DNA from: Acidimicrobiales bacterium
Lineage (GTDB): Bacteria; Actinomycetota; Acidimicrobiia; Acidimicrobiales; Iamiaceae
Reading direction: 5' to 3'
DNA length: 8,053 bases
Assembly: GCA_020439605.1 (NCBI GenBank)
Contig: JAGQSI010000080.1
Span: 1 to 8,053 of the forward strand
A program made the position numbers and the translations under genes. Within the stretch, counting starts at the first letter, position 1; the number at the start of each line of letters is the position of its first letter. Positions 1 through 6,171 of the stretch are shown one piece after another. The notes under the pieces are model-generated. The model did not search any database. It was given only the letters and a program-made list of their open reading frames with translations, and had not been told where the DNA came from.

Positions 1-1
1 T

Positions 2-1030
2 GCACAGTCCGGCATGAGCGTGATCACCCTTGCTCGCGCTCTGCAGTTGCAGGGAAAACCGGTAACCCGCGTGGAGAACTACTGCGCCACCGGCTCGGAA
101 GCTCTGCGCCAAGCCGCCTATGCCGTGGCATCGGGCGCCTATGACGTGGCCATGGCTGTAGGCGTGGAGAAGGTGAAGGATTCGGGCTATCAGGGTCTCA
201 ATGCCTTCCCGATCCCCAATGATGGAACCACTCGCACGTTGACCGCTGCGGGCTCCTTTTCGATGGTGGCACCGGCATACGCCGAGAAGTACGGCGTCGG
301 TATGGAGCAGTTGAAGAAGACGCTGGCTCGTATCGCCTCCAAGAACCACTACAACGGTGCACGCAACCCTCGCGCTCAGTTCCGCAGGGAGATGAGCGTG
401 GAACAGATCTGCGCCATGCCGAATGTGGCAGGAGATCTGAGCGTGTTTGACTGCGCCGGCGTGGCAGACGGTTCTGCTGCAGCGATCGTGGTTAGAGCCG
501 AGGACGCCCACAAGTACACCGACAAGCCGATCTACATAAAGGCATTGTCCTTCATTGCCGGCAACGGTTCTGGCCTTGTGGATCCTTCCTATGACTACAC
601 GTGGTTCCCAGAAATCGCTGCGTGTGCTGCTGATGCATACGCCCAAGCCGGCGTGGAAGATCCCTCCGAGCGGATCGCTATGGCCGAAGTGCATGACTGC
701 TTCACCCCAACGGAATTGGTTCTCATGGAGGACCTCGGCTTCTCCAAGCGGGGCGAGGCATGGAAAGACATTGAGGCCGGCCGCTTCGACCTCGGTGGAG
801 AGCTACCGGTCAATCCCGACGGTGGCCTGAAATCGTTCGGTCATCCAGTTGGCGCCAGTGGGCTGCGCATGATGTTCGAGGCCTGGTTGCAGCTACGCCA
901 GGAAGCACCAGAGGACCGGACAATTTCGTCGATCTCAGGGGACCGCAACCTTGCGTTGACCCACAACCTTGGCGGCTACCCCGGCGAAATGGTGAGCTTC
1001 GTGTCATTGCTCGGCGCGCAGCTCGGCTGA
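2..1030 (+). CDS. SCP-x/SCP2-type thiolase (acetyl-CoA acetyltransferase family), 5'-truncated
   Basis: This is the C-terminal part of a thiolase-superfamily enzyme that would cleave or transfer acyl groups between beta-ketoacyl-CoA and CoA. The reading frame is open to the left edge (codons for A-Q-S-G precede the ATG at 14), so that ATG is internal and the true start lies outside the window. Numbering from that Met, the nucleophile is Cys24 in ENYCATGSEA. The HDCFT motif is at 227-231, with Cys229 the likely acid/base residue. GHPVGASG follows at 276-283 with His277. The C-terminal CxG cysteine of classical thiolases is absent, and THNLGG stands near the end. HDCF instead of NEAF and no CxG are known marks of SCP2-type thiolases, seen in lipid and sterol side-chain degradation. 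The substrate cannot be read from the sequence. The gene converges on the acyl-CoA synthetase gene and ends at a strong hairpin. Family call is firm; exact role is not. Confidence 0.9.
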   Translation, partial: AQSGMSVITLARALQLQGKPVTRVENYCATGSEALRQAAYAVASGAYDVAMAVGVEKVKDSGYQGLNAFPIPNDGTTRTLTAAGSFSMVAPAYAEKYGVGMEQLKKTLARIASKNHYNGARNPRAQFRREMSVEQICAMPNVAGDLSVFDCAGVADGSAAAIVVRAEDAHKYTDKPIYIKALSFIAGNGSGLVDPSYDYTWFPEIAACAADAYAQAGVEDPSERIAMAEVHDCFTPTELVLMEDLGFSKRGEAWKDIEAGRFDLGGELPVNPDGGLKSFGHPVGASGLRMMFEAWLQLRQEAPEDRTISSISGDRNLALTHNLGGYPGEMVSFVSLLGAQLG

Positions 1031-1097
1031 GATTCTTCGGCGCTTTCGGCTGGGCCTAGCCCAATCGCCCCGCAGGCTCGTTGGGGCAGGAACTCCA

Positions 1098-1144
1098 AAA
1101 CGTAAACACCGCGCAGGGCCAGGCTCTGCGCGGTGTTTACGTTT
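1098..1144. terminator. Bidirectional hairpin terminator between convergent genes
   Basis: A perfect 19-bp inverted repeat lies at 1098-1116 and 1126-1144 (AAACGTAAACACCGCGCAG and its complement). The stem can extend inward by three more pairs, one of them G-U, leaving a 3-base loop CAG. The arms end in AAA/TTT, giving a short T-run on the plus strand (GTTTCTTTG) and a CGTTTT end on the minus strand. It lies 67 bases after the thiolase stop and 16 bases after the synthetase stop as read on the minus strand, so one hairpin can end both transcripts. Confidence 0.88.
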
Positions 1145-1160
1145 CTTTGAGCTGTACTAC

Positions 1161-2945
1161 CTAGTTGTACAGAGCTTCGATCTCGTCGGCGTAGCGGGCA
1201 TTGACGCCACGGCGCTTGAGCTTTGAGGTTGGCGTGAGCATGTCGGAATCGGGCAGCCATTCCTCACCCAACACCTTGACCTTCTTGACCCGTTCTGCGT
1301 TGTTGAAGGGTTCCATGACCTCGACCAACTCCGCTTCGATGGCAGCCACAACGTCTGGGTGCTTGGCGAGCTCCTCCAGGGAAAGACCCTCGAGACCATT
1401 GCGTGCAGCCCAGGCGGGAGCAACATCAGGGTCGAGCACAACCAAAGCAGAGACGAACGGACGCTGATCGCCAATGGCGGCAGCCTGGCCCACAAGAGGA
1501 ATCATCTTGAGAGCGGCTTCAAGGTTGGCCGGACTGATGTTCTTGCCACCAGCGGTGATGATCAGTTCCTTCTTGCGGTCGATGATCTTCAGATATCCGT
1601 CCTCATCGAGCTCTCCGATGTCACCGGTGTGGAGCCAGCCATCATCGGACAGGGCCTCCGCTGTCTTTTCGGGATCGTTCAGGTAGCCCTGGAACACATG
1701 GGGGCCTCTACAGATCACTTCGCCGTCCTCGGCAATCTGAACAATGGTCTCCGGTGCTGCAGGCCCAACGGTGCCAGGCTTGATGCGTTCAGCGGTCCAG
1801 GTCATGAGGCCGGTGTTCTCGGACATGCCATAGACCTCTGAGATGGGTACACCGAGCGCTTGGAACCAAAGGAGAAGATCCGGTGGTATCGGTGCGGCAC
1901 CCGAGACGGCCACCTCAATACGGTCCAACCCGAGCAGCTCGCGTACCGGGGCGAACACGAAGCCATCCAGGAACTCCCACATCTCGTCGTCCTCGGCAGT
2001 GTTGGTGCCCCATGAACGGCGAAGCGCTATCGGCTTGGCGGCCTCGATAGCCTCGTTGAACTTCTCGGCCTTTTCGGCATCGCCGGCCAAAAAGCCCATA
2101 ACGCCGGCGTTGATCTTCTCCCACACACGGGGAACACCAAACATCACATTGGGGTGGATCTCACCGCAGTAAGCCGCAACCTTGCCGGGCTCAGGACAAC
2201 AGTTAACTTCGTAACCGAGAACCAGTTGCGAATAGTGACTGACGACGCGCTCTGCGATGTGGGCCATGGGCAGATACGAGATCACCCGCTTACCCCGACC
2301 ATCGGGGAATGGCATGAGTTGCTTGGTGGCCTCGGCAACGAACAAGACGTTGGCGTTCGAGATCATCACTCCCTTGGGCGGACCCGTAGTGCCGGAGGTG
2401 TAGATGACCGTCGCGAGATCTGATGGATCACCCTGAGCGGCAGAGGCTGCCAGATCCAGCGGTTCTGAAGCCACCAGTTCTTCCCAGGTGAAGTCCGCGT
2501 TCAATTCGCCCGGGTTGATCACACCGAGCAGACGAAGCGACGCGAGGTTGGCCCGCACCGGTTCAAAGCGAGCCAGGAATGAATCATCCTCGACGATTCC
2601 CAGCACGGCACCGCTGTGATTGACCAGGTAGTCCACCTGATCAGGTGCTGAAGAGTTGTAGATGGAGATTGGTGTTGCACCGATCATGAGCGCTGCTACG
2701 TCAAGAACATGGAAATGAGGGGTGTTGCGCATCATCAACACGATTCGGTCCCCGCGTTCCACGCCCTTGGCCTTGAGTCCGCTAGCAGCGCGGCTGACCA
2801 GGTCTGCAACCTCGTTGAAGGACCATTCCTTCCATTCGTCGCCCTCCTTCCATCGAACAGCGATGTCGTTACCGCGATCGGCAACTACATCTAGAAAGGC
2901 GCTAGCAACTGTCTTGCCAGCAATGCGATCGAGAATGGTGGTCAT
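1161..2945 (-). CDS. fadD: Long-chain acyl-CoA synthetase (AMP-forming, FadD15/FACL-like)
   Basis: This 594-residue ANL-superfamily ligase activates a carboxylic acid, probably a medium or long fatty acid, with ATP and CoA via an acyl-adenylate. Visible motifs, numbered from the chosen start: phosphate-binding TSGTTGPPKG from 183, the fatty-acyl ligase signature NVMFGVPRVWEKI from 266, YGMSENTG 372-379, WLHTGD 437-442, hinge DRKKELIITAGGKNI 456-470, and C-terminal TPTSKLKRR 571-579 carrying the lysine-rich end typical of FadD15-like enzymes. I chose the ATG at 2945 (MTTILDRI...) because the frame upstream to 3017 adds 24 residues unlike the family N-terminus. Family length is about 600. Only a weak purine tract (GAAAGA) precedes it. 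It is divergent from the downstream thiolase and convergent with the upstream one, which suggests joint use in fatty or side-chain acid catabolism. Substrate specificity is not determinable here. Confidence 0.92.
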   Translation of the reverse strand: MTTILDRIAGKTVASAFLDVVADRGNDIAVRWKEGDEWKEWSFNEVADLVSRAASGLKAKGVERGDRIVLMMRNTPHFHVLDVAALMIGATPISIYNSSAPDQVDYLVNHSGAVLGIVEDDSFLARFEPVRANLASLRLLGVINPGELNADFTWEELVASEPLDLAASAAQGDPSDLATVIYTSGTTGPPKGVMISNANVLFVAEATKQLMPFPDGRGKRVISYLPMAHIAERVVSHYSQLVLGYEVNCCPEPGKVAAYCGEIHPNVMFGVPRVWEKINAGVMGFLAGDAEKAEKFNEAIEAAKPIALRRSWGTNTAEDDEMWEFLDGFVFAPVRELLGLDRIEVAVSGAAPIPPDLLLWFQALGVPISEVYGMSENTGLMTWTAERIKPGTVGPAAPETIVQIAEDGEVICRGPHVFQGYLNDPEKTAEALSDDGWLHTGDIGELDEDGYLKIIDRKKELIITAGGKNISPANLEAALKMIPLVGQAAAIGDQRPFVSALVVLDPDVAPAWAARNGLEGLSLEELAKHPDVVAAIEAELVEVMEPFNNAERVKKVKVLGEEWLPDSDMLTPTSKLKRRGVNARYADEIEALYN

Positions 2946-3071
2946 GGCAGTTCTTTCGATCCTGTCGGGTCGGCCGTAAACCCATACCACTATCAGATCT
3001 TGGACCCCATATGTCACAAACTCGTAGATCTCGGGTTGCGCGGCCCCCTTCTGTCCCGCTTGACTAGAACT

Positions 3072-3085
3072 TGACCAACCGGTCA
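3072..3085. promoter_or_regulatory. Candidate operator TGACC-N4-GGTCA in divergent control region
   Basis: A perfect 5-bp inverted repeat with a 4-base centre (TGACC AACC GGTCA) lies in the 192-base gap between the divergent synthetase and thiolase genes. An overlapping 14-base imperfect palindrome (3074-3087) is centred on CCGG. CTTGAC occurs twice 11 bases apart (3059 and 3070), so a -35-like TTGAC may overlap the site. Local regulators of fatty-acid genes in actinomycetes are often TetR or GntR proteins that bind such repeats. No regulator gene is visible in the window, so assignment to a family would be a guess. The palindrome AGATCT also occurs twice in this gap (2995 and 3026). I could not pick a convincing -10 for either gene. 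Confidence 0.35.
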
Positions 3086-3098
3086 GTTATGCCATTCG

Positions 3099-3118
3099 GG
3101 CTTCGTAACTGCGAAGCC
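3099..3118 (+). promoter_or_regulatory. Leader hairpin just upstream of the thiolase SD
   Basis: GGCTTCG (3099-3105) pairs perfectly with CGAAGCC (3112-3118) around a 6-base loop. The stem ends two bases before the purine-rich SD tract of the thiolase at 3138. If transcribed, it would sit at the 5' edge of the ribosome site and could affect translation or transcript stability. It may equally be incidental. Confidence 0.35.
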
Positions 3119-3120
3119 TC

Positions 3121-3130
3121 AAGGGGAAGG
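3121..3130 (+). promoter_or_regulatory. Shine-Dalgarno site of the thiolase at 3138
   Basis: The purine tract AAGGGGAAGG ends 7 bases before the ATG at 3138, good SD spacing, and fixes that start codon. It is the clearest SD in the window; the zinc-ribbon protein, crgA, pabA and pknB have none. Confidence 0.75.
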
Positions 3131-3137
3131 GGCCGAT

Positions 3138-4328
3138 ATGGCTACCGCAGTAATCGTTGATGCCGTACGCACCGCTGGTGGGAAGCGTTACGGAAAGCTC
3201 TCCGGTTGGCATGCCGCCGACCTAGCCGCTGAGACGCTCAAGGCTCTCGCTGAGCGCAACAACCTTGATCCTGCTCTGGTTGAGGACGTGATCATGGGCT
3301 GTGTGATGCAGGTTGGAGATCAGTCCGTGAACGTTGGACGCTCAGCAGTGCTCGCCGCTGGCTGGCCAGAAGAGGTTCCAGCTACCACCATCGATCGCCA
3401 GTGCGGCTCCTCGCAGCAGTCCGCACACTTCGCGGCACAGGGCGTGATGGCCGGGGCCTACGACATTGTTGTGGCTGCAGGCGTTGAGATCATGTCCAAG
3501 ACCCCAATGGGTGCCTCGGTAACCCCTGGTTCCTTCCCGATGGGCCCCAAGGTCATGGATCGCTACGCACCTCAAGGTGGCGTCGTGATGCAGGGCACCT
3601 CCGCTGAGATCATCGCTGCAAAGTGGGGACTCAGCCGTGAAGACCTCGACACTTTCGCCGTTCAGTCTCACCAACGTGCTGCTGCTGCAACCGCCGAAGG
3701 CCGTTTCGACAACGAGATCATTGCTGTAGCCGAGAAGCGTCTTGATCGCGAGACCGGCCAGATCATCGAGACCGGTGAAATGGTGACAGCCGACGAAGGC
3801 ATCCGCCCTGACTCATCGCTGGAAACCCTCGCCAAGCTCAAGCCTGCCTTCCAAGAAGATGGCGTGGTCACCGCTGCCAACTCCTCGCAGATCACAGATG
3901 GCGCATCCGCTGTGTTGATCATGAGCGAAGAGAAGGCCAAGGAACTAGGCCTCAAGCCTCGGGCACGATTTCACTCGTTCTCTCTAGCTGGTGTGGATCC
4001 CATTGAGATGCTCACCGGCCCAATCCCCGCCACCACCAAGATCCTTGAGCGTTCAGGGCTGAGCTTCGAAGACCTCGATCTCATCGAGATCAACGAGGCA
4101 TTCGCTTCGGTAGTGCTCGCTTGGGGCAAGGAGTTCAACCCGGACTGGTCCAAGGTCAATGTGAACGGTGGCGCCATCGCCCTCGGCCACCCACTTGGCG
4201 GATCCGGCACCAAGCTCATGGCTACCTTGCTCAACGAACTCGAGCGCACTGGAGGTCGCTATGGCCTTCAAACCATGTGCGAGGGCGCTGGTATGGCCAA
4301 CGCGACGATTATTGAGCGCCTGGACTGA
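3138..4328 (+). CDS. Classical thiolase (acetyl-CoA C-acyltransferase, FadA-like)
   Basis: A complete 396-residue thiolase, the usual length. It would cleave 3-ketoacyl-CoA with CoA at the end of a beta-oxidation round, or run the reverse acetyl-CoA condensation. The catalytic set is complete: nucleophile Cys89 in DRQCGSSQQS, NEAF 319-322, GHPLGGSGTK 350-359 with His351, and acid/base Cys381 in MCEGAGMANAT. The central VTAANSSQITDGASA segment (from 244) is also typical. The start is set by a strong SD 7 bases upstream. It is divergently transcribed from an acyl-CoA synthetase and sits near a second thiolase of a different subfamily, which fits fatty-acid or steroid side-chain breakdown. No hydratase or dehydrogenase gene accompanies it here, so degradative versus biosynthetic use is inferred only from the neighbours. 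Confidence 0.95.
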   Translation: MATAVIVDAVRTAGGKRYGKLSGWHAADLAAETLKALAERNNLDPALVEDVIMGCVMQVGDQSVNVGRSAVLAAGWPEEVPATTIDRQCGSSQQSAHFAAQGVMAGAYDIVVAAGVEIMSKTPMGASVTPGSFPMGPKVMDRYAPQGGVVMQGTSAEIIAAKWGLSREDLDTFAVQSHQRAAAATAEGRFDNEIIAVAEKRLDRETGQIIETGEMVTADEGIRPDSSLETLAKLKPAFQEDGVVTAANSSQITDGASAVLIMSEEKAKELGLKPRARFHSFSLAGVDPIEMLTGPIPATTKILERSGLSFEDLDLIEINEAFASVVLAWGKEFNPDWSKVNVNGGAIALGHPLGGSGTKLMATLLNELERTGGRYGLQTMCEGAGMANATIIERLD

Positions 4329-4395
4329 CTATGGTCCTAGCGTTCTAGGAATTCGGGGTCGGCTCAACTCCCTCCCTCCGATCCGGCCCTGACTA

Positions 4396-4431
4396 GACGA
4401 TGCCCCGGCCCCCACCTGCCGGGGCATCGTC
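4396..4431 (+). terminator. GC-rich hairpin terminator after the thiolase
   Basis: A perfect 14-bp stem (GACGATGCCCCGGC and its complement) encloses an 8-base loop, 67 bases after the thiolase stop. There is no T-run after it, which is common for actinobacterial terminators. A smaller 6-bp hairpin (TCCTAG CGTT CTAGGA, 4335-4350) comes before it. The right arm lies where the -35 region of the next gene would fall. Confidence 0.75.
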
Positions 4432-4443
4432 GCGTCCGGGCCC

Positions 4444-4449
4444 TAGGCT
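4444..4449 (+). promoter_or_regulatory. TAGGCT -10 element, leaderless start of the zinc-ribbon gene
   Basis: TAGGCT fits the actinobacterial TANNNT -10 consensus. Exactly six bases separate it from the GTG at 4456, which puts the expected transcription start on the first base of the start codon. No SD is present. The -35 position falls inside the preceding terminator stem and shows no TTGACA-like sequence. Confidence 0.6.
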
Positions 4450-4455
4450 GAACGG

Positions 4456-4764
4456 GTGACCAACTCCACCACTGCTCTTGTTGGCGTCGTACTGGCCGTC
4501 TCGGCCTCCACGGTGGTCAGAACCCTTATCGCAGTCGCTGCGTCGGTGATCTTGTTGAAGATCGGAATGTCGGTGCTCGGAGGGTTCGCCAGGCCGGTGC
4601 CTGCTCCACCAGAAGCCGGTGAGCTACGCAAGGTCAGGCTCACCTACCGATGCAGTATCTGCTCCACCGAGGTTCGAATGACCATGGCAAATGACGAAGT
4701 GCCGGAGCCCCCGCGTCACTGCATGGAAGACATGGACCTGGTCACTTCTCTGGACGACATCTAG
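4456..4764 (+). CDS. Small membrane-anchored protein with zinc-ribbon-like C-terminus
   Basis: A 102-residue protein that I cannot assign to a named family. Residues 8-44 are strongly hydrophobic and would form one long or two short membrane helices. A proline-rich linker (47-52, VPAPPE-like) follows. The hydrophilic tail has YRCSIC (Cys66, Cys69) and, 18 residues later, RHC (His88, Cys89), a plausible four-ligand zinc site, with acidic residues at the end. The start is the GTG at 4456, directly downstream of a TAGGCT box with no SD, consistent with a leaderless mRNA. The compact layout and conserved-looking tail argue for a real gene. It converges with crgA across a gap carrying two DnaA boxes. 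Metal binding and topology are inferred, and no function is proposed. Confidence 0.72.
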   Translation: MTNSTTALVGVVLAVSASTVVRTLIAVAASVILLKIGMSVLGGFARPVPAPPEAGELRKVRLTYRCSICSTEVRMTMANDEVPEPPRHCMEDMDLVTSLDDI

Positions 4765-4773
4765 TTATCCACA
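4765..4773 (+). promoter_or_regulatory. DnaA box TTATCCACA
   Basis: An exact match to the bacterial DnaA-box consensus TTATCCACA, starting on the base after the stop codon of the small zinc-ribbon gene. It pairs with an inverted box 23 bases downstream. The site lies in a gap between convergent genes, so promoter control is unlikely. A role in DnaA binding, titration or replication-linked control is inferred. Confidence 0.55.
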
Positions 4774-4796
4774 GCCAAAGGTGATGTTCCCCAGGG

Positions 4797-4805
4797 TGTG
4801 GACAA
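4797..4805 (-). promoter_or_regulatory. DnaA box TTGTCCACA (reverse strand)
   Basis: TGTGGACAA on the plus strand reads TTGTCCACA on the minus strand, the box form typical of high-GC actinomycetes. It faces the box at 4765 in inverted orientation. I found no further exact copies of either form in the window. Confidence 0.55.
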
Positions 4806-4900
4806 CCCTGTGAGAAGTCACATGTATGTAACTACACCGCCACCTAGGTGACAGGTCCGTAACAGACGCTGTTCACCGCCCCAGCGGTAGCCGATTCGCC
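4806..4900. other. Remainder of the convergent gap: palindrome and weak hairpin
   Basis: This stretch has no gene. It holds a perfect 10-bp palindrome, CACCTAGGTG (4841-4850), and a small stem AACAG-ACG-CTGTT (4861-4873) that could be extended imperfectly to GGTGACAG/CTGTTCACC. That stem is the only terminator candidate for crgA and has no T-run. A short direct repeat, AGCGGTA, occurs just before and across the crgA stop. Confidence 0.3.
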
Positions 4901-5467
4901 CTAGCGGTACTGGGTTGCGGTGATGATTCCACCGAGGATCAGCACCAGACCAATGACGAGACGCATGTTCTCGGGATCTCCGAATGCGCCCATGTAGTTG
5001 GCCATGATGACGAGTGCGCCGATGACCATGAGGCCGAACATCAACGCAGGTACCCACCAGGGGCTTGGTCCCTTGAACTTCATCGGGTCTGCCGCTGGTG
5101 TCGCGGTACGTGTCAACGATTCGGTCTTCTTTGCGTCTCTGGCCTTGGAGGTGGCAGCAGGAGCATCATCTTTCGTCTTTGAGCTAGCAGCGCCGGCCCG
5201 AGGCGTGACCCGGCGGCTGGTCACAACCCGGCGTTCGACCTTTGGTGAATCCGACGTAGAAGGATCCTTGGCTCGCCTGGCCGCAATGACCGCATCTGCC
5301 TTTACCTTGGCCTCACTCGGCGGAGCGGCCACCTCGTCGTCGTCCAAGGCATCTTCAAGATCCGCAGCTTCTTTCGATGTCACCGCCTCTTGCGCATCAG
5401 TTTCGTTCTCATCAAAGCCGTCATCGACACCATCTTCAGTGACAGGATCGTTCGCGTCGTCAACCAT
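4901..5467 (-). CDS. crgA: CrgA-like cell division protein with long charged N-terminal extension
   Basis: CrgA is a small two-helix membrane protein that binds FtsZ, FtsQ and penicillin-binding proteins at the actinomycete septum. The last ~60 residues of this 188-residue protein look like CrgA: KFKGPSPWWVP (from 130), a first helix at about 137-157, a short loop with DPENMR, a second helix at about 169-184, and a terminal ATQYR. The preceding ~128 residues have no counterpart in the usual 80-95 residue CrgA. They begin very acidic (1-45), then become Lys/Arg/Ala/Thr-rich and look disordered. I chose ATG 5467 (MVDDAND) over the in-frame GTG at 5515 because a TAGGCT box lies 8 bases upstream of it, inside the longer version. 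Position next to pabA and pknB supports the name. Confidence 0.85.
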   Translation of the reverse strand: MVDDANDPVTEDGVDDGFDENETDAQEAVTSKEAADLEDALDDDEVAAPPSEAKVKADAVIAARRAKDPSTSDSPKVERRVVTSRRVTPRAGAASSKTKDDAPAATSKARDAKKTESLTRTATPAADPMKFKGPSPWWVPALMFGLMVIGALVIMANYMGAFGDPENMRLVIGLVLILGGIITATQYR

Positions 5468-5475
5468 GGCGAGCG

Positions 5476-5481
5476 AGCCTA
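5476..5481 (-). promoter_or_regulatory. TAGGCT -10 element for crgA
   Basis: On the minus strand TAGGCT lies 8 bases before the ATG at 5467. The expected transcription start would leave a leader of about two bases, with no room for an SD. It supports the ATG over the GTG at 5515, since the box would otherwise lie inside the gene. A TTGACC is nearby, but at 12 bases it is too close to serve as a standard -35. Confidence 0.55.
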
Positions 5482-5515
5482 CCCAACCGCTGAGGTCAAC
5501 ACCGTCACGCGGCAC

Positions 5516-5521
5516 TAGGTT
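5516..5521 (+). promoter_or_regulatory. TAGGTT -10 element, leaderless start of pabA
   Basis: TAGGTT matches TANNNT and is followed by exactly six bases and the pabA ATG at 5528, so transcription should begin at the A of ATG. No SD exists. With 17-base spacers, the -35 positions of this promoter (5493-5498) and of the divergent crgA promoter (5499-5504) would abut. Confidence 0.62.
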
Positions 5522-5527
5522 GGCCTG

Positions 5528-6121
5528 ATGGGCCGTCGAGTACTTGTGATCGATAACTACGACTCATTCGTCTACAACCTGGTTCAGTACCTAGGTGAAC
5601 TAGGCGCTGAACCAATTGTTCATCGTCACGATGCCATCACTCTCAACGATGCCATCGCCCTGGATCCAGATGGCATCTTGATATCTCCGGGACCGGGCAA
5701 CCCCGACTCCGCCGGAATCTCCAACGACGCCATCTTGCATTTCACCGGCAAGAAGCCAGTGCTTGGGGTGTGTCTCGGCCACCAGTGCCTCGGACAGGTT
5801 TATGGTGGCAACGTTGTTCGTGCCCCCGAGATCATGCACGGTAAGACCTCGCTCATCACCCATACCGGCACCGGCGTGTTCACCGGGCTTCCCCAGCCCC
5901 TAGAAGCCACCCGCTACCACTCATTGGTGGTGGAGCGAGACTCCGTGCCAGACATCCTTGAGGTCACTGCTGAAACCGCCGACGGCATTGTGATGGGCCT
6001 ACGTCACCGCGAGGCTCCAACCGAGGGGGTTCAGTTCCACCCAGAATCCATTCTCACATCCGCAGGACACGATCTCGTGGGCAACTTTCTCACCCAGGTG
6101 GAGAACTACTCCGGTCAATAA
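5528..6121 (+). CDS. pabA: Glutamine amidotransferase subunit of aminodeoxychorismate/anthranilate synthase
   Basis: A 197-residue class I glutamine amidotransferase, the usual length for PabA/TrpG. It hydrolyses glutamine and passes ammonia to the PabB or TrpE partner, making aminodeoxychorismate (folate) or anthranilate (tryptophan). Motifs: N-terminal [21 protein letters not shown] (53-59) for the oxyanion region, nucleophile Cys82 in GVCLGHQ, and His171 with Glu173 in QFHPES. The catalytic triad is complete. No pabB or trpE is next to it, so the same subunit may serve both pathways, as known for some other bacteria. The genomic place between crgA and pknB equals that of trpG in mycobacteria. 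The start is set by the N-terminal motif and by a TAGGTT box six bases upstream. It converges with pknB across 50 bases with no clear terminator. Confidence 0.95.
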   Translation: MGRRVLVIDNYDSFVYNLVQYLGELGAEPIVHRHDAITLNDAIALDPDGILISPGPGNPDSAGISNDAILHFTGKKPVLGVCLGHQCLGQVYGGNVVRAPEIMHGKTSLITHTGTGVFTGLPQPLEATRYHSLVVERDSVPDILEVTAETADGIVMGLRHREAPTEGVQFHPESILTSAGHDLVGNFLTQVENYSGQ

Positions 6122-6171
6122 CCACGATCATGGGGCCACGCCCTCGGATGGTTGAGCGGTAGCGCCTCGTA

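Noticed and set aside
14..16. ATG as the start of the left thiolase
   Set aside because: The frame is open upstream to the window edge, and a thiolase needs an N-terminal part before the catalytic Cys, so this Met is internal.
1051..1063. Short palindrome TGGGC-CTA-GCCCA after the left thiolase
   Set aside because: Only a 5-bp stem, and a much stronger terminator follows at 1098.
1359..1841. 160-residue plus-strand frame inside the synthetase gene
   Set aside because: It is antisense to a well-supported gene with conserved motifs, and its own product shows no family features.
2946..3017. Extended start of the acyl-CoA synthetase at 3017
   Set aside because: The extra 24 residues do not look like the family N-terminus, there is no SD, and it would use up the divergent control region.
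5494..5499. TTGACC as -35 of crgA
   Set aside because: The distance to the TAGGCT box is 12 bases, too short for a normal spacer.
4998..5528. 176-residue plus-strand frame opposite crgA
   Set aside because: Its Ser/Ala/Thr-rich sequence is the antisense image of crgA. It has no recognisable domain and overlaps the whole gene.
6122..6171. Terminator between convergent pabA and pknB
   Set aside because: No stem longer than a few pairs and no T-run were seen in the 50-base gap.
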